Below, piece after piece: positions 1-8,963 of a stretch of DNA of 64,000 nucleotides. A program made the position numbers and the translations under genes. Source of the stretch: Sphingomonas flavescens (GTDB lineage Bacteria; Pseudomonadota; Alphaproteobacteria; Sphingomonadales; Sphingomonadaceae); assembly GCF_030866745.1 (NCBI RefSeq), contig NZ_CP133016.1, forward strand, positions 992,001 through 1,056,000, in the 5' to 3' direction. The notes below the pieces were generated by a model, which saw only the letters and a list, made by a program, of their open reading frames with translations, made no database searches and had not been told where the DNA came from. Within the stretch, counting starts at the first letter, position 1; every line of letters begins with the position of its first letter.

Positions 1-847
1 GGCCCAGAAAGTTCGCCGCCCCTGGCAGGTTGGTCTCGAATTTCCCCGAGTAGGTCGTCGCTCCGGCGCCGAAGACGGTGTCTCGAAATCGATAGGTCCC
101 GACCGGCACCGGATTCATGCCGCCGTCGATCATCAGATCCATCAAGCCTGAGAGACTTGCCGCGCGAAAGTCGAAGACGAGCGACACCGTTCCGCCAGCC
201 CCGTGGGAAAAAGTCCCACCGTAAAGATTATCGTATTCCAGCACGTCGGTCGTGCCGGAGATTTTCCCCGAGTACGTCGCCGAACCACTGACCGGGACCG
301 CACCAGCGGGCGTCGGAACGCCGAAGGCGACCGCGCCATAACCACCTTCCAGGCTGAGGTTCAGGTTACCCCACGTGCCCAGTTCGGAATATTTGTAGCC
401 CGAGTCACGTGCCTTCGAGATGACCAGGTAGCCATAATTCATCGGCACGCTGGCCGGCTGGAAGTAGTTGTTACCGGAGTCGGGATTGCCGATGCCTTTA
501 TAGTGCGTCAGGCGATCCCATTCGCGGCCAGGCATCTGGATTTCGTAATATCCGGCAGAAGAGTAGCGGATGCGCGGCAAATCGGCTTCGGAAAGTGAGA
601 TTGATTGGATCCGCGCGCTCGTGCTCCGGCTCAGATTGTCGCTGGTCGATGCCCCGACCGATACATATTCCCCGGGGACGGGTGCCGCGAATATGGTCAC
701 CGGCGGCGTAGAGGTTGGGGGCGACGGTGCTGGTGCTGGGGCTGGCGGCACTGTGGAGACGGTCGCAACAGTCCCGCCGCCACCGCCACAAGCGGCAAGG
801 GCCACTGCAAGCCCAGTAAGTGCCGCCCCGCGTGTAAGTCGGAACAT
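1..847 (-). CDS. Partial surface lipoprotein, transferrin-binding-protein-like barrel (3' end outside window)
   Basis: About 282 codons are visible from an ATG at 847 and the gene runs off the left edge. Residues 1-19 form a lipoprotein signal peptide ending in the lipobox LAAC (Cys20), followed by a glycine run and a Pro/Ala-rich linker to about residue 48. The body is beta-rich with two TYSGK repeats (in VSGSATYSGK and TTYSGKFE), the style of the small C-terminal barrel of TbpB and of Slam-exported surface lipoproteins. The likely role is as an outer-membrane surface lipoprotein that binds a nutrient or carrier, but the ligand is unknown. It is divergent from a membrane-bound regulator, which may control it. 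The family call rests on pattern only. Confidence 0.72.
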   Translation of the reverse strand, partial: MFRLTRGAALTGLAVALAACGGGGGTVATVSTVPPAPAPAPSPPTSTPPVTIFAAPVPGEYVSVGASTSDNLSRSTSARIQSISLSEADLPRIRYSSAGYYEIQMPGREWDRLTHYKGIGNPDSGNNYFQPASVPMNYGYLVISKARDSGYKYSELGTWGNLNLSLEGGYGAVAFGVPTPAGAVPVSGSATYSGKISGTTDVLEYDNLYGGTFSHGAGGTVSLVFDFRAASLSGLMDLMIDGGMNPVPVGTYRFRDTVFGAGATTYSGKFETNLPGAANFLG

Positions 848-908
848 CTGCCCGGTCCCCGTTCCTTGCCCTTGGTCTTTGCGCGTAGAAACGTTGCGAA
901 CGATGTGC

Positions 909-939
909 GATGATCATTGTCTGATGATCTTCTGATGAT
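909..939. repeat. GATGAT direct repeats in the divergent promoter region
   Basis: GATGAT occurs at 909-914, 923-928 and 934-939. The last two copies sit in identical CTGATGAT boxes exactly 11 bp apart, about one helical turn. They lie in the 124-bp gap between the divergent lipoprotein and winged-helix regulator genes. Direct repeats at this spacing suit OmpR/CadC-type winged-helix proteins, so this may be an operator for the adjacent regulator. Function is inferred. Confidence 0.4.
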
Positions 940-971
940 GTCCTGACGCGAACGGTGGGGCTGCTCTTCGG

Positions 972-2501
972 GTGTTGAAGTTGGTCGATTTGGCAGGTCG
1001 CGCGGATTTTCATGCCAGACCGTTGCGCGTCAGTCCCGGGCGCAGACTGGTCGAAGGTCCGGCAGGAAGCGCGCATCTCGAGCCCATCGTCATGAAGGTA
1101 TTTCTGCTGCTGCTCGACGCCCGGGGCAGCGTGGTCACCCGGAACGACTTGTTCGATCAAGCGTGGGGTGGTTCCATCGTTGGTGATGACAGCCTCAATC
1201 GAGCCATTGCGCGCGTGCGGAAAATCGCGTCGGAAACGGCGCCAGGCTCCTTCGAGATCGAGACAATTCCGCGGACCGGGTACCGCGTCACAGGCGACAT
1301 CGTCGACAATCTGATTGCGGAAAAGGCGTTACCGTCGGGCTCCACGCCCCGAATTTCCCGACGCAATGCCATGGTTGGGGCAGCCACCCTAGGCTTGGCC
1401 GGGGTGGCGGGGGTCGCGGTCTGGACCACGACCCGTCGCAGCCAAGGTCACTTCAGCGAGCTGATGCGAAAGGGGGATGACGCGCTTGCGTATAACCCCG
1501 GAGACGGCAAGGCTGCGAAGCTCTTCCAAGAGGCCGTTGACCTGCAACCGACAAGCGCCGCTGCCCAGGGGCGGCTCGCTTATGCACTGGCGGTAGGTCT
1601 CGGCGACCGCAACAATCTGTCGAGGAATGAGGAAGATCAGAGCGGCGCGGCGGCTGAGGCCGCCAAAGTCTCCTTGAGCCTCGATCCTACCGACCCTTCG
1701 GCAAAGCTTGCGCAAATTCTGCTTCAGCGCAGCACGCTGGATCTTCTGCAGACGGAGGATCGGCTGCGGCAGGTTCTGGCCGCATCTCCAAACAACATCT
1801 TCGCCATGCGGCACCTGTGGGACTTGCTGCAGTCGGTGGGGCGCAGCCACGAGGCGTTAGCAATTGTGCAGCGGGCCACGGCGATCGCGCCACTGTCGGC
1901 GGCATGCAATTTTCCATTGGCGCAGCTCCTTTGGATCAACAACCGCACCGCCGAAGCAGACCGGATCATAGACCGTGCGTTGGGGGTATGGCCTGAACAC
2001 CGGGGCGTACGCTTTGCCCGCTTCACGATTTTCGCCTTTACCAACAGAGCGAAGGCCGCCTTCGCGATGCTGGAGACTAGGGACGTGAGTCCGCTGTATC
2101 CGCCGGCATCTGCCGCTCTTTGGCGCACGTCGCTGGAAGCCTTGGACGATCCGACGCCCGCGAAGATCGAAATTGCTCGCAGAGCCAACCTCGAGGCTGT
2201 CAGGAGAGCACCGCGCGATTTTGCGCGCCAAGCGCTGCTCTGTCTTCCAGCCCTTGGGCAGGTCGACGCCGCGTTCGAAACCGCCAAGCTCCTGTTTGCT
2301 TACAACATCAATGGCAAGAGCTCGCCCGACAAACGCAATGGAAGCAGCACGGCTTGGGCCTTTGTCCCATTTCTTTTCGTTCCCCCGACTGAGCCGCTCC
2401 GTGCGGATGTGCGTTTTGGAGCGCTTGCGGACGGGCTAGGCCTCACCGCTTACTGGATGAAGCGCGGCATTCGGCCAGACTATCCGATCGCAGGGCTCTA
2501 G
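972..2501 (+). CDS. Membrane-anchored winged-helix/TPR transcriptional regulator (CadC-like layout)
   Basis: 509 aa from a GTG start. Residues 15-108 are an OmpR/CadC-type winged helix (RNDLFDQAW, DSLNRAIARVRK, TIPRTGYR). A single hydrophobic segment at about 133-152 is preceded by Arg130-Arg131. The remainder is alpha-helical with TPR-like periodicity and would lie in the periplasm if the single segment spans the membrane. Proteins of this build sense an extracytoplasmic signal through the TPR part and bind DNA in the cytoplasm without a kinase. It is divergent from the surface lipoprotein and converges on a TonB receptor, and the two stop codons share bases (CTAG at 2498-2501). Targets are inferred to be these neighbours. 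No good Shine-Dalgarno is visible, so the exact start is uncertain. Confidence 0.78.
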   Translation: MLKLVDLAGRADFHARPLRVSPGRRLVEGPAGSAHLEPIVMKVFLLLLDARGSVVTRNDLFDQAWGGSIVGDDSLNRAIARVRKIASETAPGSFEIETIPRTGYRVTGDIVDNLIAEKALPSGSTPRISRRNAMVGAATLGLAGVAGVAVWTTTRRSQGHFSELMRKGDDALAYNPGDGKAAKLFQEAVDLQPTSAAAQGRLAYALAVGLGDRNNLSRNEEDQSGAAAEAAKVSLSLDPTDPSAKLAQILLQRSTLDLLQTEDRLRQVLAASPNNIFAMRHLWDLLQSVGRSHEALAIVQRATAIAPLSAACNFPLAQLLWINNRTAEADRIIDRALGVWPEHRGVRFARFTIFAFTNRAKAAFAMLETRDVSPLYPPASAALWRTSLEALDDPTPAKIEIARRANLEAVRRAPRDFARQALLCLPALGQVDAAFETAKLLFAYNINGKSSPDKRNGSSTAWAFVPFLFVPPTEPLRADVRFGALADGLGLTAYWMKRGIRPDYPIAGL

Positions 2502-4522
2502 AAGCGGGTCTCCACGCCGATGCCGACTTCTCGCGGCGCCTCGGCAACCGCGCTGTCATTGCCCGAGCGGTCGATCAGGACGAACTTGTCGAACAGATTT
2601 CGCGCGTAACCGAACACCGTCGCCTTGCCGACCGCATATTCCGCCCGCGCGTTGACCAGCGCGGCGCCGGGAACGCGAACCAGGTCCGAATTGACCTCGT
2701 CCCCGAAATAGGCCGATCGATAGCGAAGCTGCCCCGACACGCGCAGGCGCGGTGTCGCTTTCCAGTCCACGTCCACCGCACCGCTAATGTGCGGCGAGCG
2801 TGCAAACTCGTTCCCGCTGAACTCGGGATAATCGGAGCCCGCGTCGATCAACCGCGTGTGCAAGTATCCGCCCGACACGCTTGCCGACAGTTGCGGACTG
2901 ACCCGCCACGACAGCTCCGCCTCCGCACCATAGCTTCGCGCTTTGGGCGCATTGAAAAGGTCGGCGAAACCAACCCGGCGTCCCAACGGCGTGCGGATCG
3001 CAATCGCTTTCAGCCGCTGCGCATTGTGCATGTCATAATAGAAAAAATTGGCGTTCGCGCTGATGCCCGCGCCCAGTCTCGCGCGGACAAACATCTCATA
3101 GTCCCACAATCGCTCGGCTTCGAACTCGTCTGGCCGCGCGATGTCGAACCGCAAGGTCGTTCCGCCAGGATTGTACGCGCGCTGCACCAGCACGCCGGCG
3201 CGAACGTCCGGCGTTAGATCATAGGCAATGGACGCCTTGGGCAGCCAAGCGCGGAAGGTGCGGTCATAGTTGAGCGGGATCGCGCCGAAGTTGGTCGCGA
3301 GCACGCCGTCGCGCTCTTGCCGGTCCTGCTGACGGCGAATACCCGCGGTGAGTGTCAGGCGCGGCATGACGCGGATGCTGGCTTCCCCGAACAGACCAAA
3401 TGACTTCTGCCAATCACGGAAGCGTCCCATCGACCCGTCGAGCAGGGACAAGTCGATTGTCTGCTGCAGCCTGACATGCGTCCGGCTGATGCCCAGTACC
3501 GCCGAATTATCGCCGGAAACCCAGTTGACGACCGCTTCCGCCGACCAGTCGCGTCCCTTGTTCAGTGCCTCGCCGAAATGCGCCGGCGCCAGTCGCCGCG
3601 CGGCGCTGTGGCCGCCGGTGAGCGTGACACTTGCCCGCAAGGTTCGCGCGAGTTGTTGACTGATATTGGCCGTGACTGCGTCAACGTTGATGCGGAAGGT
3701 GCCATATTGGCCGGACACGTCACGACGCTCACGGAATGGGGACGTGAGGCCGAGCAATTGCGGCTTTTGCGACTGGTTGTGCGTGTAGGTGATCAGCAGT
3801 CGGGTGTCCGGCAGCGCTCGTGGCTGCACGAGCAGCTTGGCGCGGGCCACCCCATAAACATCATGGTTTGGATCGCCGCCCTCGATCCGGTCGGTGATCG
3901 TGCTGGTTGTCCGCGCGTAGCGGAAATCGCCAGCGGCCCGCAGGGCAATCTCGCTGGACAGCGGCACGTTTATTGCCGCCGACACTTGGCGCATCCGGAA
4001 ATTGCCAAGACTCGCCCGTAGCGCGCCCTCCGGCTCAAAGCGCGGATCTTTCGTGTACACGAAGATTGCACCGGCAATGGAATTCTGGCCCTGCGTCGTC
4101 GCCTGCGGGCTCCTGAACACTTCGATTCGATCGAGGTCCCATGCTGGCACCGTGCTAAAGACGAATTCATTGTAGGTCGTTCGGCGACCGTCGACGATCA
4201 CCGTCGTTCGCGGGCGGTTGCCACCCAGGAATGCCGGTAACGCCTGCAGCGCGCCAGTCGTGTCCTGCCCCCGGATGCTGGGACCCTCGCTTCCGCCACC
4301 AAGCTGAACGTTGGGAACTAGCTGGAGCATGTCGGTCACGCGATCGGCCGATGCTGCGGTAATGTCGCGCGTCGTGAGAACCGCGACGCTCGACGATGTT
4401 TCCTTCAGGCTACGGCGGGCCCGCTCACCGGTGATGACGATGGAGTCCGGGTCGGCGGGCATGGTCGCCGCCGCGCCCTGCGCGCCCGTCAAAATGATGA
4501 GGGCCAGTGCCTGCCCAGACAC
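2498..4522 (-). CDS. TonB-dependent outer-membrane receptor
   Basis: 674 aa from a GTG start with a short hydrophobic leader ending near residue 19. The plug domain follows: DSIVITGERARR resembles a TonB-box region, then VTDMLQLVPNVQLGG, SIRGQDTTG and TVIVDGRRT, up to about residue 150. After it comes a long series of amphipathic beta strands and the C-terminal EVGIGVETRF, ending in Phe as usual for outer-membrane barrels. It would import a substrate across the outer membrane using TonB-ExbBD energy. The plug looks like the vitamin B12/siderophore receptor class, but the substrate cannot be read from sequence. The gene is tail-to-tail with the winged-helix/TPR regulator. Confidence 0.9.
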   Translation of the reverse strand: MSGQALALIILTGAQGAAATMPADPDSIVITGERARRSLKETSSSVAVLTTRDITAASADRVTDMLQLVPNVQLGGGSEGPSIRGQDTTGALQALPAFLGGNRPRTTVIVDGRRTTYNEFVFSTVPAWDLDRIEVFRSPQATTQGQNSIAGAIFVYTKDPRFEPEGALRASLGNFRMRQVSAAINVPLSSEIALRAAGDFRYARTTSTITDRIEGGDPNHDVYGVARAKLLVQPRALPDTRLLITYTHNQSQKPQLLGLTSPFRERRDVSGQYGTFRINVDAVTANISQQLARTLRASVTLTGGHSAARRLAPAHFGEALNKGRDWSAEAVVNWVSGDNSAVLGISRTHVRLQQTIDLSLLDGSMGRFRDWQKSFGLFGEASIRVMPRLTLTAGIRRQQDRQERDGVLATNFGAIPLNYDRTFRAWLPKASIAYDLTPDVRAGVLVQRAYNPGGTTLRFDIARPDEFEAERLWDYEMFVRARLGAGISANANFFYYDMHNAQRLKAIAIRTPLGRRVGFADLFNAPKARSYGAEAELSWRVSPQLSASVSGGYLHTRLIDAGSDYPEFSGNEFARSPHISGAVDVDWKATPRLRVSGQLRYRSAYFGDEVNSDLVRVPGAALVNARAEYAVGKATVFGYARNLFDKFVLIDRSGNDSAVAEAPREVGIGVETRF

Positions 4523-4604
4523 GATTTCCGCGCCTCCCCCCTAACCGTCATTGCTAACCGGCTTTTGCTTTCTGCCCTGCTTTGCGCAGGTTGTCAGCAG
4601 CGCT

Positions 4605-4913
4605 TCAGCGGACGCGACGCTTCAGTTTGGGATTGCGAATGCAATGATCGTACCCAACCCAGTCCACCCGCCCGCCACCGCGGGAGGCATTTCGGTTGCA
4701 CAGGTGCACCAGGGCCTGTGGCGGCTTTTTCCGTGCCACGTAGGTGAGCGCGCTGGCCATGGCCGTTCGCTGACGGACGATGCACTCCGCCTGCCACTGA
4801 CAGCCGACGCCGATGTTCAGTGCGACAGGATCATAGAGAATGGGACGGCGCGATGATGCGTCCGCCGACATCGCCGTCAGGAGTAGAACAGCCCCGAGCG
4901 TCCACCTCATCAT
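4605..4913 (-). CDS. Small secreted hypothetical protein
   Basis: 102 aa when started at the ATG at 4913; an in-frame ATG at 4910 is equally possible and an upstream frame extends to 4949. The N-terminus is a signal peptide (MRWTLGAVLLLTAMSADA). The mature part has three cysteines (VGCQWQAEC, LCN, DHC), conserved-looking blocks RVDWVGYD and CIRN, and a basic end. I recognise this as a recurring small periplasmic protein of sphingomonads without assigned function. It stands alone between two longer minus-strand genes. Confidence 0.6.
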   Translation of the reverse strand: MMRWTLGAVLLLTAMSADASSRRPILYDPVALNIGVGCQWQAECIVRQRTAMASALTYVARKKPPQALVHLCNRNASRGGGRVDWVGYDHCIRNPKLKRRVR

Positions 4914-4989
4914 TCGCTCAAACGACGAAAACGCTGTCCGGTGCCACACTTAGGTATTTGCCGCTAAGCCGACCCTTCACGCAAGCCAC

Positions 4990-6969
4990 TCAACGCCCGC
5001 CGAATATTTCGTCCAATTGCTTGGCGAGATCGCGCAATGCCTTCGTGCCGTCACTCCATTCGGGCGGCAGCGGACTTTTGCTGGCCGGCAATCTTACCGG
5101 CTCCGGGCGATTGAACGCGATGGGAAGCGGCGGACCACGCGTTCCATCGACGGCCAGCGCGGAGGTCATGAAGCTGCGCCAGATGTCGGCCGGCACCGTG
5201 CCGCCACTGATCTTGCCCAGCGACTTGTTGTCGTCACGGCCGACCCATACCCCGACGACCAGGTTACCGGCGAACCCGATGAACACGGCGTCGCGGTTTT
5301 CCTGGGTAGTGCCGGTTTTGCCGAACGTGGGTACGGCAAGCGCCGCGCGCCTGCCCGTGCCGTTGTTGGCGGCGGCGTAAAGCAGGTCGAGCATCGGCGA
5401 CCAGTCACGGTTCCGGCTGAGAGAACCATCGGAACGGAAAAAGGCTTTGAGGCCTTCGACAGGCTGCTCGTCGGGAAGGCCTTGGGGCACAATCGGATAG
5501 CGCCCGCTGGCGACCGCCGCATAAGCCGACGTCAGCTCGAGCAAACTCACGCCCGCCGTGCCCAGCGGCAAGCTCGGGCGGTCCGGCAGCGGCGTCGTAA
5601 TCCCCAGATCCCTGGCAGCGCGAATGACGTTGTTGCGACCGACCGCTTCCGACAGACGGACCGTGGCGGCGTTGCTGGACCGGGCGAAGGCTTCGCGCAA
5701 AGTGATCTTCCCGCGATAGACACGATCGCTGTTGACCGGCGTCCAGCCGCCAATCGTGATCGGTGCGTCATCGATCAGGCTGTCCGGCGTCCAACCCGCG
5801 CGCATCGCTGCGAGGTAGACGAACAATTTGAAAGCGGACCCGGGTTGGCGCCTGGCTTGCGTGACCCGGTTGAACGGCGACGCCGCGTAATTCTTGCCAC
5901 CAACCATGGCCACCACCCGGCCGTCCGGACGCATGGCGACCAGTGCGGCCTGCGCATCGCCGAGCGGCGCGCGGGTAATCGCCCGCACCGCCAGCCGCTG
6001 CAGGTCGCGATCGAGCGTCGTACGGACTTTCACCTCACCGAAATCGGATTCGAACGCCTGAGCCGCGGACGGCGCGACCCAGTCGGCGAAGTAAGTTCCC
6101 GCCGGCAACTTGGCTTCCTGCGCAACCGGCCGGGCCATTACCGTCGATTCGGCGCGCGGTGCGCTGATCGCGCCGGTATCGGCCATGGCACCGAGCACTA
6201 GGCGGCTCCGCTTCTGCGCTGCGGCAAGATGTTGCGTAGGCGCGAGCCGCGACGGCGCCTGGACCATCCCCGCAAGCATCGCCGACTGAGCGAGCGTCAG
6301 CCGCTCGGGGTCGCGGTTGAAATAATGATGGGAGGCGGCACGGAGGCCGTAGACGCCATCGCCGAAGTAAACGCTCGACAGGTAGCGGGACAGGATTTCC
6401 TGCTTGGTCAGCCATGCCTCAAGCCAGAAGGCGATGATCACCTCCTGCGCCTTGCGCTTGATGGTCCGGTCGCCGGAAAGGAAACTGGTTTTCGCCAATT
6501 GCTGCGTGATCGTGCTGCCGCCCTGGCGAACGCCGCCGCCGCGCAGATTGGTCACGAACGCCCGGCCGATGCCCCGGGGATCGATGCCCCAGTGGCGATA
6601 GAAACGCCGGTCCTCGATGGACACAAAGGCCGCGGGCGTGAGCGGGTTGAGCTTGGTCACATCGACCGGCGCTTCCTTGATCGCGCCGCGCAGCGCAATC
6701 GGATGCCCATCGTCGCTCACCATCAACATTGCGGGGTCCGCCAGCGGCTCCAGGGCGCGCGACAGCGGTGCGGTAATCACCAGCCAGATCAAGGTCACGA
6801 CCATGATTACGGCCACAGTGTACAGCACGATCGGCCAGCGCCGGCGCTTCCTTGGCGCAACCTCCGGCTCGTCGCGGCCTGGCTCGGGTGAAAGTCCGAA
6901 CGGGTCGGGCAATTCCTCCACCGGCACGCCGTTGCGAGTCCAGAACTCCTGATTATCGGCTAGCTTCAT
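4990..6969 (-). CDS. Bifunctional penicillin-binding protein (class A PBP, transglycosylase/transpeptidase)
   Basis: 659 aa. A cytoplasmic tail precedes one membrane anchor at about 46-66. The GT51 glycosyltransferase domain shows the catalytic Glu119 in EDRRFYRHWG and then GGSTITQQLAK at 150-160. The transpeptidase domain has all three motifs: SxxK at 378-381 (GSAFK), SxN at 431-433 (SSN) and KTG at 551-553. It polymerises lipid II into glycan strands and cross-links them at the outer face of the inner membrane. It is shorter than E. coli PBP1a and closer to PBP1C-like or compact alphaproteobacterial class A PBPs. It is divergent from an orphan solute-binding lipoprotein, with about 100 bp for both promoters. 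Confidence 0.93.
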   Translation of the reverse strand: MKLADNQEFWTRNGVPVEELPDPFGLSPEPGRDEPEVAPRKRRRWPIVLYTVAVIMVVTLIWLVITAPLSRALEPLADPAMLMVSDDGHPIALRGAIKEAPVDVTKLNPLTPAAFVSIEDRRFYRHWGIDPRGIGRAFVTNLRGGGVRQGGSTITQQLAKTSFLSGDRTIKRKAQEVIIAFWLEAWLTKQEILSRYLSSVYFGDGVYGLRAASHHYFNRDPERLTLAQSAMLAGMVQAPSRLAPTQHLAAAQKRSRLVLGAMADTGAISAPRAESTVMARPVAQEAKLPAGTYFADWVAPSAAQAFESDFGEVKVRTTLDRDLQRLAVRAITRAPLGDAQAALVAMRPDGRVVAMVGGKNYAASPFNRVTQARRQPGSAFKLFVYLAAMRAGWTPDSLIDDAPITIGGWTPVNSDRVYRGKITLREAFARSSNAATVRLSEAVGRNNVIRAARDLGITTPLPDRPSLPLGTAGVSLLELTSAYAAVASGRYPIVPQGLPDEQPVEGLKAFFRSDGSLSRNRDWSPMLDLLYAAANNGTGRRAALAVPTFGKTGTTQENRDAVFIGFAGNLVVGVWVGRDDNKSLGKISGGTVPADIWRSFMTSALAVDGTRGPPLPIAFNRPEPVRLPASKSPLPPEWSDGTKALRDLAKQLDEIFGGR

Positions 6970-7071
6970 TTCCCTCGCCGGACTCGCACTAACTGCCTTA
7001 CCTCAGTAATACAGCGCGAGCGATATATCCAGATGCTTGCTGAACCTCCCATTGCGATTAAAGCCGCTGCT

Positions 7072-8535
7072 ATGCGGCGCGTCCCGATCCTGCTGCTTCT
7101 GCCAGCCATGATGCTGGGGGCGGCCGGCTGTCGTCAGCAGCCCGAGGGCACGATCAAGGCGATCGTCATCGGCGATGCGCAGCCCACGGTCGCGGATCCG
7201 GCACGCGGGCCGTTGTCACCACAGGACGCGGTGCTGGTGGGTAACGTGGCGCAAGGTCTCGTTCGCTTCGACGCCGCCGGAAATATCGTCGGCGGCCTCG
7301 CCGAGCGTTGGAACGTCAGCGACGATGGGCTCAGCTATATCTTTCGCCTGGCCAACATGCAGTGGGCCGACGGCCGCAAGATTACCGCCAAGGAAGTTGC
7401 CCGACTGCTCAAGCGTCAATTGGCGCCGGGCAGCCGCAACGATCTGAAAGATGCGCTTGGTGCCGTCGCCGACGTTGTTGCGATGACCGACCGCGTCATC
7501 GAAGTGCAGCTCGTCGCGCCACGCCCGAACTTCCTCTCTCTGTTGGCACAGCCCGAGCTCGCGATTCTTCGCGACAAGGAGGGCACCGGGCCGTTCACCG
7601 TCAAGGCGAGCGGCGCGGAGGGCCTGCAGCTTCAGCGGCTCCTGCCCGGCGACGCCGATGACGACGCGCCAGCCACCCGGGAACAGGTCTCGCTTTCCGC
7701 GGCTACGATCGGCCCGGCGATCGCGGCGTTTGCCAACAGTAGGGCCGACCTCGTGCTTGGCGGCACCTTCGCCGATCTCGCCATCGCGCAACGGGTCAAA
7801 CTTCCGCGCAATGCTCTGCGTTTCGACCCGGCGTCCGGACTTTTCGGGCTCGTACCCATGCGATCGGGTGGCACGCTCGATAAACCTGAGGTGCGCCGTC
7901 TGCTGTCGCAAGTGCTGGATCGCGGCAATTTCATAGATCGGATGAACGTGCCCGGGCTCACCGCGCGCGCGACGCTGCTCGAGCCGGGGCTGAGCGACGT
8001 CCCCGCGCCGGTCGCGCCGGCGTGGTTCGGGGTGCCGCTCGGCAACCGATTGGCGGCACTGCGTGCCGACGCGGATCGCTTGCTAGGCCCGCAGAAACCG
8101 GTAATCCACGTCTCGCTACCCGAGAGCCCAGGCGGCGCGGAATTGCTGCGCGAGATTGCCCGCGACTGGGGGGCGCTCGGCATCCAGGTGAAATGGGCCG
8201 AAGAGGAAGGCGACGCGGATTTCGTGCTGGTCGATGAGGTGGCGCCCTCAACGTCCGCCGCCTGGTTCGTCCGCCGGTTTCGCTGCGCGACGGTTGCGGT
8301 ATGCGATCCGCAAGCGGACGAATTGATGGATGCCGCCCGGCAGACCCCGGTGCCGGCGCAACGTTATGCCTTGCTGACCCAGGCCGCAGCCCGGATCGAC
8401 GACGCGCAATTGTTCATTCCGATTACCGCCCCCGTTCGATGGTCATTGGTCTCCGCGCGAGTGCAGGGGTTCGCCGGGAACCGTTACGCCGCTCACACGC
8501 TCACCGACCTGCAACAGCCGCCGGGCAGAAATTGA
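7072..8535 (+). CDS. ABC-transporter substrate-binding lipoprotein (SBP family 5, peptide type)
   Basis: 487 aa from the ATG at 7072, chosen because it begins a clean lipoprotein signal peptide (MRRVPILLLLPAMM then GAAGC). The frame is open back to 7033. Family-5 features follow: a domain with VGNVAQGLVRFD, LAERWNVSDDGLSYIFRL and WADGRKITAKEVA, then a degenerate middle. These proteins bind peptides or similar small solutes in the periplasm for a Dpp/Opp-like importer. No permease or ATPase gene is adjacent, so it is an orphan or has been recruited for another purpose. It overlaps the next gene by one base (TGATG), suggesting co-transcription and coupling. Confidence 0.85.
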   Translation: MRRVPILLLLPAMMLGAAGCRQQPEGTIKAIVIGDAQPTVADPARGPLSPQDAVLVGNVAQGLVRFDAAGNIVGGLAERWNVSDDGLSYIFRLANMQWADGRKITAKEVARLLKRQLAPGSRNDLKDALGAVADVVAMTDRVIEVQLVAPRPNFLSLLAQPELAILRDKEGTGPFTVKASGAEGLQLQRLLPGDADDDAPATREQVSLSAATIGPAIAAFANSRADLVLGGTFADLAIAQRVKLPRNALRFDPASGLFGLVPMRSGGTLDKPEVRRLLSQVLDRGNFIDRMNVPGLTARATLLEPGLSDVPAPVAPAWFGVPLGNRLAALRADADRLLGPQKPVIHVSLPESPGGAELLREIARDWGALGIQVKWAEEEGDADFVLVDEVAPSTSAAWFVRRFRCATVAVCDPQADELMDAARQTPVPAQRYALLTQAAARIDDAQLFIPITAPVRWSLVSARVQGFAGNRYAAHTLTDLQQPPGRN

Positions 8536-8963
8536 TGGTCGACAATACAGGTCCGCGCTTGCCGATCCCGCAATTGGGCACCGACCCGCAATCGGTGCGG
8601 CAGCGGGTGGAGGCGATGGAAAAGCTCCTTGAGCGGATGTTCGTTGTGCCAGGCATCAACAAACCCGTCGGTCTCGACGTCATTCTCGACCTTATTCCGG
8701 GGATCGGAGACGTGGCTGCGGCGGCGCTTGGTGCCTACATCGTGTGGGAAGCAAAGAATCTCGGTATGTCGAAGACCCAGATGACGCGGATGGCGGGCAA
8801 CGTCGGTGTCGACTTCCTGCTGGGCCTCATTCCCTGGGTGGGCGCAATCCCGGACTTCTTCTTTAGGTCGAACACCCGCAACCTGAAGATCATCAAGCGC
8901 CACCTCGAAAAGCATCACGCCGGGACAGCGACCATCGATGCCCCGGTATCTCGCCGCTCCTAA
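8535..8963 (+). CDS. DUF4112 family small membrane-associated protein
   Basis: 142 aa starting at the ATG that overlaps the previous stop (TGATG). Two hydrophobic hairpins carry the family signature: GLDVILDLIPGIGD and, later, FLLGLIPWVGAIPD, each ending in an Asp after a Gly/Pro turn. The C-terminus is basic (RNLKIIKRHLEKH). DUF4112 proteins are widespread in proteobacteria and archaea and have no known biochemical role. Its end overlaps the minus-strand TonB-like gene by four bases, so the two genes converge. Confidence 0.85.
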   Translation: MVDNTGPRLPIPQLGTDPQSVRQRVEAMEKLLERMFVVPGINKPVGLDVILDLIPGIGDVAAAALGAYIVWEAKNLGMSKTQMTRMAGNVGVDFLLGLIPWVGAIPDFFFRSNTRNLKIIKRHLEKHHAGTATIDAPVSRRS

